Positions 7,288 through 16,227 of a DNA stretch of 16,804 nucleotides are shown here, in pieces. The stretch covers positions 1 to 16,804 of the forward strand of contig JANSXJ010000039.1 of the NCBI GenBank assembly GCA_024743015.1, written 5' to 3'. How positions within the stretch are numbered: position 1 is the first letter of the stretch; every line of letters begins with the position of its first letter. A program made the position numbers and the translations under genes. The DNA comes from Hyphomonas sp. (lineage in GTDB: Bacteria > Pseudomonadota > Alphaproteobacteria > Caulobacterales > Hyphomonadaceae). The notes under the pieces are model-generated. The model saw only the letters and a program-made list of their open reading frames with translations, was not told the origin of the DNA and made no database searches.

Positions 7288-10263
7288 TTAAGCATTTGCT
7301 GCTTTGCGCGTGGTGGCGGCTTTTTTCTTCGCAGCAGGCTTCTTCGCAGCCACTTTTTTTGCAGGCGCTTTTGCATTTGGTTTAGCCCCGCGGGTCCGCT
7401 CCTTCTGCCGTTTCAGTGTTTGCGCGAGGAATTTTCCGGTCCAGCTTTTCTTGACCTTCGCTACGTCTTCCGGTGTGCCTACGGCGACGATATGACCGCC
7501 GCCATCACCACCTTCAGGGCCGAGGTCGATGATGTGATCGGCTGTCTTGATGACGTCGAGATTGTGTTCGATCACCAGGACCGTATTGCCTGTATCGACC
7601 AGTTCATGAAGCACTTCGAGCAGTTTGCGAACATCCTCGAAATGAAGCCCTGTCGTGGGTTCGTCGAGTATGTAGAGCGTTTTACCCGTCGCGCGCTTTG
7701 AGAGCTCCTTGGCAAGTTTTACCCGTTGCGCCTCACCTCCTGAGAGCGTCGTCGCCTGTTGCCCAACTTTGATATAGGTCAGCCCGACGCGGTTGAGCGT
7801 CTCCATCTTGGTTCGGATCGCGGGCACAGCGGAGAAGAATTTCTCTGCCTCTTCGACGGTCATATCGAGGACGTCGGCAATGGATTTGCCTTTGTACAGC
7901 ACTTCCAATGTCTCGCGATTGTAGCGCTTCCCGTCACACGTCTCGCACGTCACGTAGACGTCCGGCAGGAAGTGCATCTCGATCTTGATGACGCCGTCGC
8001 CCTGGCAGGCTTCGCAGCGTCCGCCTTTAACATTGAACGAAAACCGGCCGGGTTTGTATCCGCGCTGCTTGGATTCCGGCAATCCCGCGAACCAATCACG
8101 GATCGGACCGAAGGCACCTGTATAGGTTGCTGGATTGGAGCGTGGAGTCCGTCCGATCGGGCTCTGGTCAATGTCGATGACTTTGTCGAGATGATGCAGA
8201 CCTTCAATGCCTTCGTACGGGGCGGGAGCCTTGCTGGCCTTGTTCAGCTTGCGTGCGAGCGCCTTGTACAGCGTCTCGATAATCAGCGTGGACAATCCGC
8301 CGCCCGAGACACCGGTGACCGCCGTGAACGTTCCGAGCGGGATCGTCGCGGACACGTTCTGCAAATTGTTTCCGGTCGCGCCCTTAATGGTGAGGTCGCG
8401 GGCTTTCTTGTTCTTGCGACGAACTTTGGGAATTGCGATCTCCTCGCGGCCCGAAAGGTAGGCGCCGGTGAGCGAGTTCTCGTCCGCGATGACTTCTTCC
8501 GCAGTGCCCTGGCTGACAATCTGACCGCCATGTACGCCTGCGCGCGGTCCCATGTCGATGACATGATCGGCTGTCAGGATAGCATCCTCATCATGCTCAA
8601 CCACGATGACCGAATTTCCGAGATCGCGCAGACGTTTCAGTGTTTCCAGCAAGCGTTCATTGTCGCGCTGATGCAGACCGATGCTGGGTTCATCGAGCAC
8701 ATAGAGCACCCCGGTGAGCCCAGATCCGATCTGGCTGGCGAGGCGAATGCGCTGGCTCTCGCCGCCCGAGAGGGTGCCTGAGGAGCGCGACATGGAGAGA
8801 TAGTCGAGGCCGACCGCATTCAGGAAGATCAGGCGATCATTGATCTCTTTCAAAATGCGACCGGCAATCTCCTGAGCCTGCGGTGTGAGCGTATCATTGA
8901 CCTTGGCGAACCATTCGCCAGCCTCGCGGATCGAGAAGCCGGAGGCGTCAGAAATATCAAGTTCGGCAATCCGCACTGCCAGAGCTTCCGGACGGAGGCG
9001 CTTGCCGAGGCATTTTGGGCAGGCGGCGGCAGATTGGAATTTGGCAATCTCATCTCGTGCCCACTGGCTTTCCGTCTCGCGGAACCGGCGGTCGAGATTC
9101 GGAATCACCCCTTCGAAAGTCTTGGTCACCTCATAGCGGCGCAAGCCATCATCATAGACAAACTCGATTTCTTCATCCCCGGTCCCGTTCAGGATCACGT
9201 CCTGAACTTTTTCAGACAGTTTGTTCCACGGGGTCTTCAGATCAAACTCATAATGATCAGCCAGAGCCTGAAGTGTTTGGGTCTGGTAAGGAGAGGCCTG
9301 TTTCGCCCACGGCGCAATGGCGCCCGTCATCAGATCGAGATCCTTGTCCGGAACGACAAGACTCGGATCGATCTTCAATTGCTGGCCTAGACCATCGCAG
9401 GTTGGACACGCCCCAAACGGATTGTTGAACGAAAACAGGCGCGGCTCGATCTCTGGAATGGTGAATCCAGAAACAGGACAGGCAAAATTTGCGCTGTAGG
9501 TGATCCGCTTCGGTTCGGTTTCGCCCTCTTCGAGGTCTGCATACTCGGCAATCGCGATCCCGTTTGCGAGCGGCAGGGCGGTTTCGAAGCTTTCAGCCAG
9601 GCGCTGCTCCATCCCCTCGCGCACGACGATCCTATCCACAACGACATCAATGTCGTGCTTATACTTCTTGTCCAGCGTTGGAGGTGTTTCAAGGTCGTAG
9701 AATTCGCCATCCACTTTCACGCGCTGAAACCCATTCTTGAGCAGTTCGGCAAATTCCTTGCGATACTCACCTTTTCGTCCGCGGATCATCGGCGCGAGAA
9801 GGTAGAGCCGGGTGCCTTCAGGGAGGGCCATCGTACGATCGACCATCTGGCTGATCGTCATGCTCTCGATGGGCAGTCCGGTCGCCGGAGAATAGGGGAT
9901 GCCCACGCGCGCCCAGAGCAGGCGCATATAGTCATAAATCTCTGTGACCGTCCCGACCGTCGACCGCGGATTGCGGCTGGTGGTCTTCTGTTCGATCGAA
10001 ATCGCCGGAGACAAGCCTTCAATGCTCTCCACATCCGGTTTCTGCATCAGTTCCAGGAACTGACGCGCATAAGCGCTGAGGCTCTCAACATAGCGGCGCT
10101 GACCTTCTGCGTAGATTGTGTCGAAGGCGAGTGAGGACTTTCCGGACCCAGACAGACCAGTCACGACCACCAATTGATTGCGCGGAATATCAACGTCCAC
10201 GCCTTTCAGATTGTGTTCCTTGGCGCCGCGGACGCGAATGAAGGGAGATTCTAGGGAGGGCAT
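7288..10263 (-). CDS. uvrA: UvrABC excinuclease subunit A, with Walker A K-to-L change in the second ATPase domain
   Basis: A 991-residue UvrA, the damage-recognition ATPase of nucleotide excision repair, longer than the usual ~940. The first ATPase domain is intact: Walker A GLSGSGKS (36-43), signature LSGGES (498-503), Walker [13 protein letters not shown]. In the second domain, signature LSGGEA (840-845) and Walker [13 protein letters not shown] are intact and the zinc finger has C750, C753, C773 and C776, but the Walker A loop reads GVSGGGLST (651-659), with Leu at 657 instead of Lys (codon TTG, plus-strand positions 8293-8295). The first zinc finger is C262-x2-S265 ... C286-x2-C289, so one Cys is Ser. 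Residues about 958-991 form a Lys/Ala/Pro-rich tail like histone H1. The gene is monocistronic, convergent with slt, and has an SOS box 71 bases upstream. Confidence 0.96.
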   Translation of the reverse strand: MPSLESPFIRVRGAKEHNLKGVDVDIPRNQLVVVTGLSGSGKSSLAFDTIYAEGQRRYVESLSAYARQFLELMQKPDVESIEGLSPAISIEQKTTSRNPRSTVGTVTEIYDYMRLLWARVGIPYSPATGLPIESMTISQMVDRTMALPEGTRLYLLAPMIRGRKGEYRKEFAELLKNGFQRVKVDGEFYDLETPPTLDKKYKHDIDVVVDRIVVREGMEQRLAESFETALPLANGIAIAEYADLEEGETEPKRITYSANFACPVSGFTIPEIEPRLFSFNNPFGACPTCDGLGQQLKIDPSLVVPDKDLDLMTGAIAPWAKQASPYQTQTLQALADHYEFDLKTPWNKLSEKVQDVILNGTGDEEIEFVYDDGLRRYEVTKTFEGVIPNLDRRFRETESQWARDEIAKFQSAAACPKCLGKRLRPEALAVRIAELDISDASGFSIREAGEWFAKVNDTLTPQAQEIAGRILKEINDRLIFLNAVGLDYLSMSRSSGTLSGGESQRIRLASQIGSGLTGVLYVLDEPSIGLHQRDNERLLETLKRLRDLGNSVIVVEHDEDAILTADHVIDMGPRAGVHGGQIVSQGTAEEVIADENSLTGAYLSGREEIAIPKVRRKNKKARDLTIKGATGNNLQNVSATIPLGTFTAVTGVSGGGLSTLIIETLYKALARKLNKASKAPAPYEGIEGLHHLDKVIDIDQSPIGRTPRSNPATYTGAFGPIRDWFAGLPESKQRGYKPGRFSFNVKGGRCEACQGDGVIKIEMHFLPDVYVTCETCDGKRYNRETLEVLYKGKSIADVLDMTVEEAEKFFSAVPAIRTKMETLNRVGLTYIKVGQQATTLSGGEAQRVKLAKELSKRATGKTLYILDEPTTGLHFEDVRKLLEVLHELVDTGNTVLVIEHNLDVIKTADHIIDLGPEGGDGGGHIVAVGTPEDVAKVKKSWTGKFLAQTLKRQKERTRGAKPNAKAPAKKVAAKKPAAKKKAATTRKAANA

Positions 10264-10333
10264 GCGAATAGCAACCTGATCGTTTCTGGTTTTTCAAGAC
10301 GTGATGTGTGTCGCGAGTCCGATTTGGCGACAA

Positions 10334-10348
10334 GAACGTTTTGAGAAC
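10334..10348 (-). promoter_or_regulatory. LexA (SOS) box upstream of uvrA
   Basis: The plus strand reads GAACGTTTTGAGAAC, that is GAAC-N7-GAAC, which on the coding strand of uvrA is GTTC-N7-GTTC. This is the known alphaproteobacterial LexA operator, a direct repeat unlike the enterobacterial CTGT-N8-ACAG palindrome. It lies 71 bases before the uvrA start codon, a suitable place for repression, and uvrA is a usual SOS gene. It is about 200 bases from the divergent hydroxylase gene, which may or may not respond to it. Confidence 0.82.
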
Positions 10349-10383
10349 ATTTTAAAGCTGGACGCAACTGTCGAGCAGGTTTT

Positions 10384-10415
10384 GTCCGTCGCTAGGCCTC
10401 CAAATAGCAGCGGAC
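10384..10415. repeat. Imperfect inverted repeat in the uvrA / hydroxylase intergenic region
   Basis: Two 11-base arms (10384-10394 starting GTCCG, and 10405-10415 ending CGGAC) pair with one G-T and one mismatch around a 10-base loop. Nearby, CGAATTCC occurs twice, 20 bases apart (10420-10427 and 10440-10447). Between the two start codons (10264-10545) I see no ORF; it holds the SOS box, these repeats and presumably both promoters. Function unknown. Confidence 0.35.
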
Positions 10416-10545
10416 GCGGCGAATTCCATCAAATTTCACCGAATTCCTAGACCGGATATTGAGCGCGACCTGCTAATTCTCCCGTCAGTGGATGTCAGCC
10501 GTGGTTAATTCAAACGGCCCTGTTCTGAGTTTGAGGGCATAGAGC

Positions 10546-11382
10546 GTGACGCAAGAGATGCTGATAGCTGCGTTCGGAGCACTGAAGGGCTATCTTATCC
10601 CGTTCGTGATTTTTACGGGGCTGGGATTGGTCATCGCAGGCCGAGACGCTGTGCGTTGGTCTTCGGAGCTCCTCGCCAGTGTTCGCTCAAACATACTCTT
10701 GTCTCTCATCAATCCGCTGATCGCGCCGGCCATGATGATCGGCGTTGTCCTGACGAGACAGGGATATGACGCGTTGGGCCTCCCGCAGACCCCACTCGCT
10801 TTCTGGGATCAAGTACCGCTCTGGCTGACCATTATCGCCTGGCTGCTGACGATCGATTTTCTGGACTACTGGAACCACAGATTGCTGCATACGCGGGGGT
10901 TCTGGGACATCCACGCCGTCCATCATTCGGATGAGACGCTGAACTGGTCCACCAGCTCGCGCATGCATGTGCTGGAAGTCGTGGTCATGCAAATCAGCTA
11001 TATCCTTCTGGCGAGCTGGATGAATATCCCGGCTGAAGGAGTGGGCGCGATTGCGGCGCTACGCGTGCTTCACAATAATTGGGTCCACACAAAGTATGAC
11101 GTGCATCTCGGCCCCTTGGTGAAAGTGATCTCGACGCCTCGATTCCATCACTGGCACCATGCCGATGACAAAGCGGCCTATGACACGAATTTCGCCAATA
11201 CATTCGCATTCTGGGATGTCCTGTTCGGAACCTATCGCGTGCCAGGCCCTTACAAGGGCGCTTTTGGCTTCGAGGGGACACCAGGAAACGATGTGTTGAA
11301 GCTCCTGATCTGGCCTTTCCTGAAATGGACCAAGCCGTTCATGAGGCGAGAACAGAAACAGAACATTCTATTGACTCCGTGA
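10546..11382 (+). CDS. Sterol desaturase / fatty acid hydroxylase family membrane enzyme
   Basis: A 278-residue integral membrane di-iron oxygenase. The histidine boxes that bind iron are HRLLH (H111, H115), HAVHH (H123, H126, H127) and HHWHH (201-205), with NNWVHTKYDVH between the second and third. Several hydrophobic segments lie before and between them (for example at about 15-32, 47-70, 90-106 and 145-160), as expected for a protein in the inner membrane. The family hydroxylates or desaturates lipids, such as sterols, hopanoids, carotenoids or ornithine lipids; the substrate cannot be read from the sequence. The start is GTG, with GAGGG about 10 bases before it; an ATG four codons later is an alternative. 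It is divergent from uvrA and 95 bases upstream of ssb. Confidence 0.85.
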   Translation: MTQEMLIAAFGALKGYLIPFVIFTGLGLVIAGRDAVRWSSELLASVRSNILLSLINPLIAPAMMIGVVLTRQGYDALGLPQTPLAFWDQVPLWLTIIAWLLTIDFLDYWNHRLLHTRGFWDIHAVHHSDETLNWSTSSRMHVLEVVVMQISYILLASWMNIPAEGVGAIAALRVLHNNWVHTKYDVHLGPLVKVISTPRFHHWHHADDKAAYDTNFANTFAFWDVLFGTYRVPGPYKGAFGFEGTPGNDVLKLLIWPFLKWTKPFMRREQKQNILLTP

Positions 11383-11477
11383 TCCTTTGTGGATATCTGA
11401 AAACTCAGCGGGACATGGTCGATTCGCGGCTGTAGAGCGCTTTTGAGTTATCGGAAGCCAAGAACGGAGAACGGAAG

Positions 11478-11960
11478 ATGGCAGGATCAGTAAACAAGGT
11501 TATTCTCGTCGGAAATGTCGGCCAGGACCCAGAAGTGAGACAGTTTCAGAACGGCGGACAAGTCTGTTCCTTCTCACTCGCGACCTCAGAAAACTGGAAA
11601 GACAAGAATACAGGCGAACGCCGGGAAAAGACCGAGTGGCACCGTATCTCGGTGTTCAACGAAGGCCTCATCCGCGTTGTTCAGAGCTACGTCAAGAAAG
11701 GCTCCAAGCTTTACATTGAAGGTCAGCTCGAGACCCGAAAATGGCAGGACCAGAACGGTCAGGACCGCTATTCGACGGAAGTCGTTCTGCGCGGCTTCGG
11801 CGCGACGTTGACCATGCTTGATAGCCGGAATAGTGGCGGCGACGGCGGGTATTCGCAGGACTCCGTTGCTTATGGCAATCAGGGGCAGGGTGGCGCACGC
11901 CAGATGGATGGCCCAGCCCAGAGTTTTAGCCAGGATTTCGACGACGAGATTCCGTTCTAG
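11478..11960 (+). CDS. ssb: Single-stranded DNA-binding protein
   Basis: A 160-residue SSB that binds single-stranded DNA as a tetramer in replication, recombination and repair. Residues 1-110 are the OB-fold ([56 protein letters not shown]). Residues 111-150 are a Gly/Gln-rich disordered linker, and the last residues DFDDEIPF are the acidic tip by which SSB recruits partner proteins. Length is normal. The ATG is preceded by GGAG in a short repeat AGAACGG-AGAACGG. uvrA and ssb are neighbours in many alphaproteobacteria; here the hydroxylase gene sits between them. I see no proper LexA box directly in front of it. Confidence 0.97.
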   Translation: MAGSVNKVILVGNVGQDPEVRQFQNGGQVCSFSLATSENWKDKNTGERREKTEWHRISVFNEGLIRVVQSYVKKGSKLYIEGQLETRKWQDQNGQDRYSTEVVLRGFGATLTMLDSRNSGGDGGYSQDSVAYGNQGQGGARQMDGPAQSFSQDFDDEIPF

Positions 11961-11971
11961 GCTGTACATAA

Positions 11972-11991
11972 AGGCCCGATTCATTGGGCTT
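11972..11991 (+). terminator. Hairpin after ssb
   Basis: An 8-base-pair stem (11972-11979 with 11984-11991, two G-U pairs) with the loop TTCA, 11 bases after the ssb stop. It is not followed by a T run, so termination would be weak. Confidence 0.35.
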
Positions 11992-11997
11992 AAGGCG

Positions 11998-12033
11998 CGT
12001 GTGGGGACACGAAAAGGCTCGCGTTCCCACGCG
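11998..12033 (+). terminator. Second hairpin after ssb, followed by a short AT-rich tract
   Basis: GTGGGGAC (12001-12008) pairs with GTTCCCAC (12023-12030), and three more pairs extend the stem to 11 (two G-U pairs in total), around a 14-base loop; ATTATTG follows. It is the best candidate for an ssb terminator. A smaller hairpin GCAGC/GCTGC follows at 12063-12077. Confidence 0.4.
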
Positions 12034-12096
12034 ATTATTGTACACTTCGCGACATCAGAAGGGCAGCTTTAGGCTGCGTTTGAATGAGCGAATCCC

Positions 12097-12219
12097 ATGA
12101 CTAAGTTTTCAAACGGAACTGATGCAGAGACAGCGCGGCTCAAGAGTTCCTTCGACATGCTCGACGCCAACGGAAATGGATCGGTCACGCTGCAAGAGTA
12201 TCAGATCGTGCGCCTGTAA
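12097..12219 (+). CDS. 40-residue single EF-hand ORF (microprotein or remnant)
   Basis: An ORF of 40 codons, ATG at 12097 to TAA at 12217-12219, with an in-frame stop at 12085 that fixes the start. Residues 23-34 are DANGNGSVTLQE, a complete canonical 12-residue EF-hand calcium loop: Asp1, Asn3, Asn5, Gly6, hydrophobic 8 and Glu12 are all present. Residues 11-22 (ETARLKSSFDML) look like the incoming helix, while the outgoing helix is cut short at YQIVRL. EF-hands usually come in pairs, so this is either a tiny one-loop protein or the beginning of a larger protein lost by deletion; I found no continuation in the other two frames. There is no export signal and only a weak ribosome binding site. 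It ends 12 bases before the stop of the convergent Kelch gene. Confidence 0.5.
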   Translation: MTKFSNGTDAETARLKSSFDMLDANGNGSVTLQEYQIVRL

Positions 12220-12231
12220 ATCGTCGGTGCG

Positions 12232-13263
12232 CTAAGGCGTGAAGATCTCTACCAACGGGGACGTTTGGTTGCCGCCCGCCGCGAGCGCTCCGCCAATCAC
12301 GTAGATGCTGTCGCTGACCGCAACCGCGCCGAGACCGTGGCGCGGGTGCGGCATGTCCGGGATCGCGCTCCAGGCGTCGGCGCCTGGGTCATATGCCCAG
12401 CATTCCGAATACACGCCGCCGCCATTGTCAAAATACTCGCCGCCGAAGGCATAGAGCTTGCCGCCTATTGCGACCGCCGCAAGGCCAGCCTGGCCTTGTG
12501 GCATAGGGGCGGCCGTGCGCCAGCGGTCTTCTTGCGGATCAAATACTTCGTGGACCGGCGTATTGCCACCGGCGACTGTTCTCCCGCCAACGACATGCCA
12601 GGCACCGCGCAAGACGGCGGCTGCTGCGCTGTTCCGCGCCGTCGGTAGGGGCGCCGCGCGATCCCAAGCGGACGCAAGATCTGACAGCACGAAATGATCG
12701 CCAATATCAGCGTGGTCGTTCCAGCTCGCATTGGCCTCCCCGCTTGGATTGCGTCCGCCGCAGACATGCAACTGATCTCCGATCACACCCGTGACACTCT
12801 CCCCGTTTGGCTGGGGTAGCGTGGGGCCATTGGTCCAGCCAAACTCATCAAACACCCAAACGCCAGATTGCATAACCCACACAGCGTTTTCGCTTCTCGC
12901 TTCGAAACCCCCTATGGATAGAAGTTTGCCATCGAAGCTGATCAGGTTGGGATGATGGCGCGCCACGGGCAGCGGCGTCAGGTCGCTCCAGGTTCCAGTC
13001 GCGAGATCGAGGGCGATATGGCGATTTGTGGCACCCGAAATGCGGTCGCCCTCAGCGATAAATCCACCCGCAAGATGGATTTGTCCGCCATGCATGGCCG
13101 GATAGATTTCCTGCACCGCATAAGGCAGCGTGGGCCCATCACGCCAGGTGCCAGAGCGCTGGTCAGCCTCCGAACGGGCCGTCACACGCGCAGAACAGGC
13201 GAAGCTTAGCGTGCTGGTGCCGGCGACCAGAAACACGCGGCGATTGAAGGCTGGCAGTGGCAT
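12232..13263 (-). CDS. Tat-exported Kelch-repeat beta-propeller protein
   Basis: A 343-residue protein with six Kelch repeats, which would close one six-bladed propeller. Each repeat has the pattern W-x(3-6)-LP/MP, a hydrophobic strand, then GG: examples are WRDGPTLPY, WSDLTPLPVARHH, WTNGPTLPQP, WDRAAPLPTARNS, WRTAAPMPQGQ and WSAIPDMPHPRHG, ending in strands such as LYAFGGE and IYVIGGA. The N-terminus NRRVFLVAGTSTLSFACSA has the twin-arginine motif and a hydrophobic stretch, so it is probably exported folded by Tat; the Cys at 23 could be a lipobox Cys, but the residues before it are not ideal. GGAG is 8 bases before the ATG. It is divergent from gyrA. Ligand or enzyme activity is unknown. 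Confidence 0.85.
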   Translation of the reverse strand: MPLPAFNRRVFLVAGTSTLSFACSARVTARSEADQRSGTWRDGPTLPYAVQEIYPAMHGGQIHLAGGFIAEGDRISGATNRHIALDLATGTWSDLTPLPVARHHPNLISFDGKLLSIGGFEARSENAVWVMQSGVWVFDEFGWTNGPTLPQPNGESVTGVIGDQLHVCGGRNPSGEANASWNDHADIGDHFVLSDLASAWDRAAPLPTARNSAAAAVLRGAWHVVGGRTVAGGNTPVHEVFDPQEDRWRTAAPMPQGQAGLAAVAIGGKLYAFGGEYFDNGGGVYSECWAYDPGADAWSAIPDMPHPRHGLGAVAVSDSIYVIGGALAAGGNQTSPLVEIFTP

Positions 13264-13274
13264 GAGACGGTCTC
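13264..13274. promoter_or_regulatory. GAGAC-G-GTCTC dyad abutting the Kelch gene start
   Basis: A perfect 5+1+5 inverted repeat lies directly next to the start codon of the Kelch gene and overlaps its ribosome binding site. The loop is too short for a full RNA hairpin, so if it works at all it would be as a DNA operator. Chance occurrence is quite possible. Confidence 0.2.
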
Positions 13275-13406
13275 CGCAGAATGGCTATTCACGATAGTCT
13301 AGAACGTGTCATCTTCGTTTGTAACCATGTCCTCATCCTGCTAGTGTTTTTCGTAATGGGAACGGGCGATTCGGCGCTCGTATCAGCAACATGAGGTCCT
13401 TCTCAC

Positions 13407-16178
13407 GTGAGCGACGAAACGACACCGCCAGAAGATCCAGAAACAGGTCCGATTCCGGGCGAAGACGGCATTGATCCGGTCAGCATCGAGACGGAGCTGA
13501 AACGTTCCTATCTCGATTATGCCATGTCTGTGATCGTCAGTCGGGCCCTGCCTGATGTGCGCGATGGTCTGAAACCCGTGCACCGGCGCATCCTTTACGC
13601 GATGCAGGTCAATGGCAACACGCCTGACAAGCCCTACAAGAAGTCCGCAAACATTGTCGGGGCTGTGATGGGGAACTTCCACCCACACGGCGATAGCGCG
13701 ATCTATGACGCGCTCGTACGGATGGCGCAGCCTTTCTCGATGAGCTTGCCATTGGTGGATGGCCAGGGGAATTTCGGATCGATCGACAATGATCCACCTG
13801 CGGCGATGCGCTATACCGAGTCACGGATGCAGAAAGCGGCGCAATACTTGCTGGCTGACATCGACAAGGACACGGTTGATTTCCAGGACAATTATGATGG
13901 ATCGCAGCAGGAGCCTATGGTTCTGCCGGCGCAGTATCCGAACCTGCTCGTCAACGGTGCGGGCGGGATCGCTGTCGGCATGGCGACCAATATTCCGCCG
14001 CACAATCTGGGTGAAGTGGTCGATGCCACCCTCGCCATGATCGATGATCCGGCGATTGATGATGAGGCGCTGCTTGAGATCATTCCCGGACCGGATTTTC
14101 CAACAGGCGGACTTATTCTCGGACATGCAGGCGCCCGCAAGGCGCTGCTTGAGGGGCGCGGATCGATCATCATGCAGGCGCGCTCCGAGATTGAAGAGAT
14201 GCGTAATGGACGTCAGGCGATCATTGTTACGGAGATTCCGTATCAGGTGAACAAGGCGTCTCTGGTTGAGAAGATTGCCGGCATGGTGCGCGACAAGCGG
14301 ATCGAAGGCATTTCGGATCTGCGCGACGAATCCGATCGACACGGAATCCGTGTCGTCATCGAGGTCAAGAAGGATGCGAGTGCCGAAGTGGTTCTCAACC
14401 AATTGCATCGCTATTCGCAACTTCGGACCAGTTTCCCCGCAAATATTCTCGCACTGAATGGTGGGCGTCCTGAGCAGCTCAATCTACGTCAAATCTTGCA
14501 GGCCTTTATCCGATTCCGCGAAGAAGTGGTGGCCCGGCGGACCAAGTTTGAACTCAACAAGGCGCGTGACCGTGCGCACGTTTTGGTCGGTCTCGCACTG
14601 GCTGTGGCCAATATTGACGAGATTATCGCGATCATCCGCCACGCACCTGACCCGAATACGGCGCGCGAGCGGTTGCTCGAGAAAGCCTGGCCGATCATGG
14701 ATATGGGGCCATTGCTCGAGCTGGTCGCCGATCGCCGGACACGCTGGGAGGGCGAGGACTCGATCTTCCTCTCCGATGAACAGGCGCGCGCGATTCTGGC
14801 TCTCCAGCTTTCCCGTCTGACCGGTCTCGGTCGCGACGAAATCGGTAATGAAGCCAAGGGCTTGGCCGAGAAGATTGCCGATTATCTCGACATATTGCGG
14901 TCACGTCCGCGCGTGCTCGACATCATTCGGGCTGAACTTGGCGAAGTGAAGGAAAAGTTTGCCGTGCCGCGCCGGTCTGAGTTCACGTTCGGCGGCGCGG
15001 ACATGGATGATGAGGACCTGATCGAGCGTGAGGATATGGTCGTCACCGTGACGCATGGCGGATACGTCAAGCGCACACCGCTTTCGACCTATCGAACCCA
15101 GCATCGCGGCGGGAAAGGTCGATCCGGCATCTCCATGAAGGACGAGGATTTCGTGACACGTGTCTTCATGGCGAACACGCACACCGAGATCCTGTTCTTC
15201 AGTTCCGAAGGCATGGTCTACAAGGAGAAAGTGTGGCGTTTGCCGGTTGGCGGGCCGCAATCGCGAGGTAAGGCGCTGGTCAATATCTTCCCGCTGTCCA
15301 AGGATGAGCGGATTGAGAGTGTTATGCCGCTCCCGGATGATGAAGAGAGCCGCAATGAACTGGACGTGATGTTCGCGACCCGCTCTGGTACGGTCAGACG
15401 CAACAAACTATCCGACTTCGTTCGCGTGAATCGCAACGGAAAGATCGCCATGAAGCTCGACGAGGGCGATGGGATCGTGCGGGTCCGAATGTGTTCTGAA
15501 GATCAGGATGTGATGCTGACCACCGCGCTTGGTCAATGCATTCGCTTCAAGGTCACCGATGTCCGCGTCTTTGCAGGGCGCAACTCGACGGGTGTTCGCG
15601 GTATTCGCCTCGCCGACGGTGATCATGTGATCTCTATGGGTATCTTGCGTCATATTGATGTCACCAGTGCCGAAGCTCGCGCTTATCTGAAGCACGCGAC
15701 GGCCATGCGCCGCGCCGCCACGGGTGAGGACGAGGATCTGACAGAAGCGGTGATGGATGATGAGAGCGACGAGGGCGAAGAGGAAGCCGCGCTGTCGGCC
15801 GAACGGATCGCTGAACTCGGCGCGGCTGAACAGTTCATCCTGACCATCACTGATGACGGCATGGGCAAACGCTCCTCTGCCTATGATTACCGGGTGACCG
15901 GCCGCGGTGGCAAAGGCCTCGTCGCGCACAATATCTGGGGCAGCAACAAGAAAACCGGTCACATAAAGCAGATCGCATCATCCTTTATGGTCGGCGATGA
16001 TGATGAAGTGATGCTGGTGACAGACGCAGGGCAGCTCATCCGCACACCGGTTGATCAGATCCGGATCGCTGGACGCCCGACTTCGGGTGTCTGGGTCTTG
16101 CGCACTAAGGATGCCGAACGTGTTGTTTCTGTTGCACGTCTTGCAGACAACGGCGAAGACGATACAGAAGAGTCCTAG
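13407..16178 (+). CDS. gyrA: DNA gyrase subunit A
   Basis: A 923-residue GyrA, the DNA-cutting subunit of gyrase that with GyrB adds negative supercoils. The catalytic tyrosine is Y136 (AMRYTES), 14 residues later than E. coli Y122. The quinolone region [10 protein letters not shown] has Ser at 97 and Asp at 101, the drug-sensitive residues. The C-terminal DNA-wrapping domain has the GyrA box as QHRGGKG (565-571), where the common form is QRRGGKG. An acidic insert at about residues 775-795 ([20 protein letters not shown]) interrupts the blades of that domain. The start is GTG, with GAGG 10 or so bases before; an upstream ATG at 13391 is out of frame. ParC is less likely because the GyrA box and full six-blade domain are present. 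coaD follows after 49 bases. Confidence 0.97.
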   Translation: MSDETTPPEDPETGPIPGEDGIDPVSIETELKRSYLDYAMSVIVSRALPDVRDGLKPVHRRILYAMQVNGNTPDKPYKKSANIVGAVMGNFHPHGDSAIYDALVRMAQPFSMSLPLVDGQGNFGSIDNDPPAAMRYTESRMQKAAQYLLADIDKDTVDFQDNYDGSQQEPMVLPAQYPNLLVNGAGGIAVGMATNIPPHNLGEVVDATLAMIDDPAIDDEALLEIIPGPDFPTGGLILGHAGARKALLEGRGSIIMQARSEIEEMRNGRQAIIVTEIPYQVNKASLVEKIAGMVRDKRIEGISDLRDESDRHGIRVVIEVKKDASAEVVLNQLHRYSQLRTSFPANILALNGGRPEQLNLRQILQAFIRFREEVVARRTKFELNKARDRAHVLVGLALAVANIDEIIAIIRHAPDPNTARERLLEKAWPIMDMGPLLELVADRRTRWEGEDSIFLSDEQARAILALQLSRLTGLGRDEIGNEAKGLAEKIADYLDILRSRPRVLDIIRAELGEVKEKFAVPRRSEFTFGGADMDDEDLIEREDMVVTVTHGGYVKRTPLSTYRTQHRGGKGRSGISMKDEDFVTRVFMANTHTEILFFSSEGMVYKEKVWRLPVGGPQSRGKALVNIFPLSKDERIESVMPLPDDEESRNELDVMFATRSGTVRRNKLSDFVRVNRNGKIAMKLDEGDGIVRVRMCSEDQDVMLTTALGQCIRFKVTDVRVFAGRNSTGVRGIRLADGDHVISMGILRHIDVTSAEARAYLKHATAMRRAATGEDEDLTEAVMDDESDEGEEEAALSAERIAELGAAEQFILTITDDGMGKRSSAYDYRVTGRGGKGLVAHNIWGSNKKTGHIKQIASSFMVGDDDEVMLVTDAGQLIRTPVDQIRIAGRPTSGVWVLRTKDAERVVSVARLADNGEDDTEES

Positions 16179-16181
16179 GAA

Positions 16182-16215
16182 CACCCGGGTTTTTCCAATT
16201 CGTTAGCCGGGGGTG
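16182..16215 (+). promoter_or_regulatory. Possible leader hairpin between gyrA and coaD
   Basis: CACCCGG (16182-16188) can pair with CCGGGGGTG (16207-16215), leaving two bulged G. It ends just before the GGAGG ribosome binding site of coaD (16217-16221). It may be a weak terminator for gyrA or a leader structure. Confidence 0.25.
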
Positions 16216-16227
16216 CGGAGGATGAGT

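Noticed and set aside
7759..8781. 340-codon open frame on the + strand opposite uvrA
   Set aside because: It is a shadow of uvrA on the other strand, with no recognisable family features; uvrA motifs cover the same DNA.
11460..11477. GAAC-GGA-GAAC before ssb as a possible LexA box
   Set aside because: The spacing is 3 bases, not 7, and it overlaps the ribosome binding site.
12219..12300. Frameshifted continuation of the EF-hand ORF
   Set aside because: The other two frames reach stops within a few codons and give no second EF-hand helix or loop.
16213..16227. GTG start for coaD at 16213
   Set aside because: The GGAGG ribosome binding site lies downstream of it and is well spaced for the ATG at 16228.
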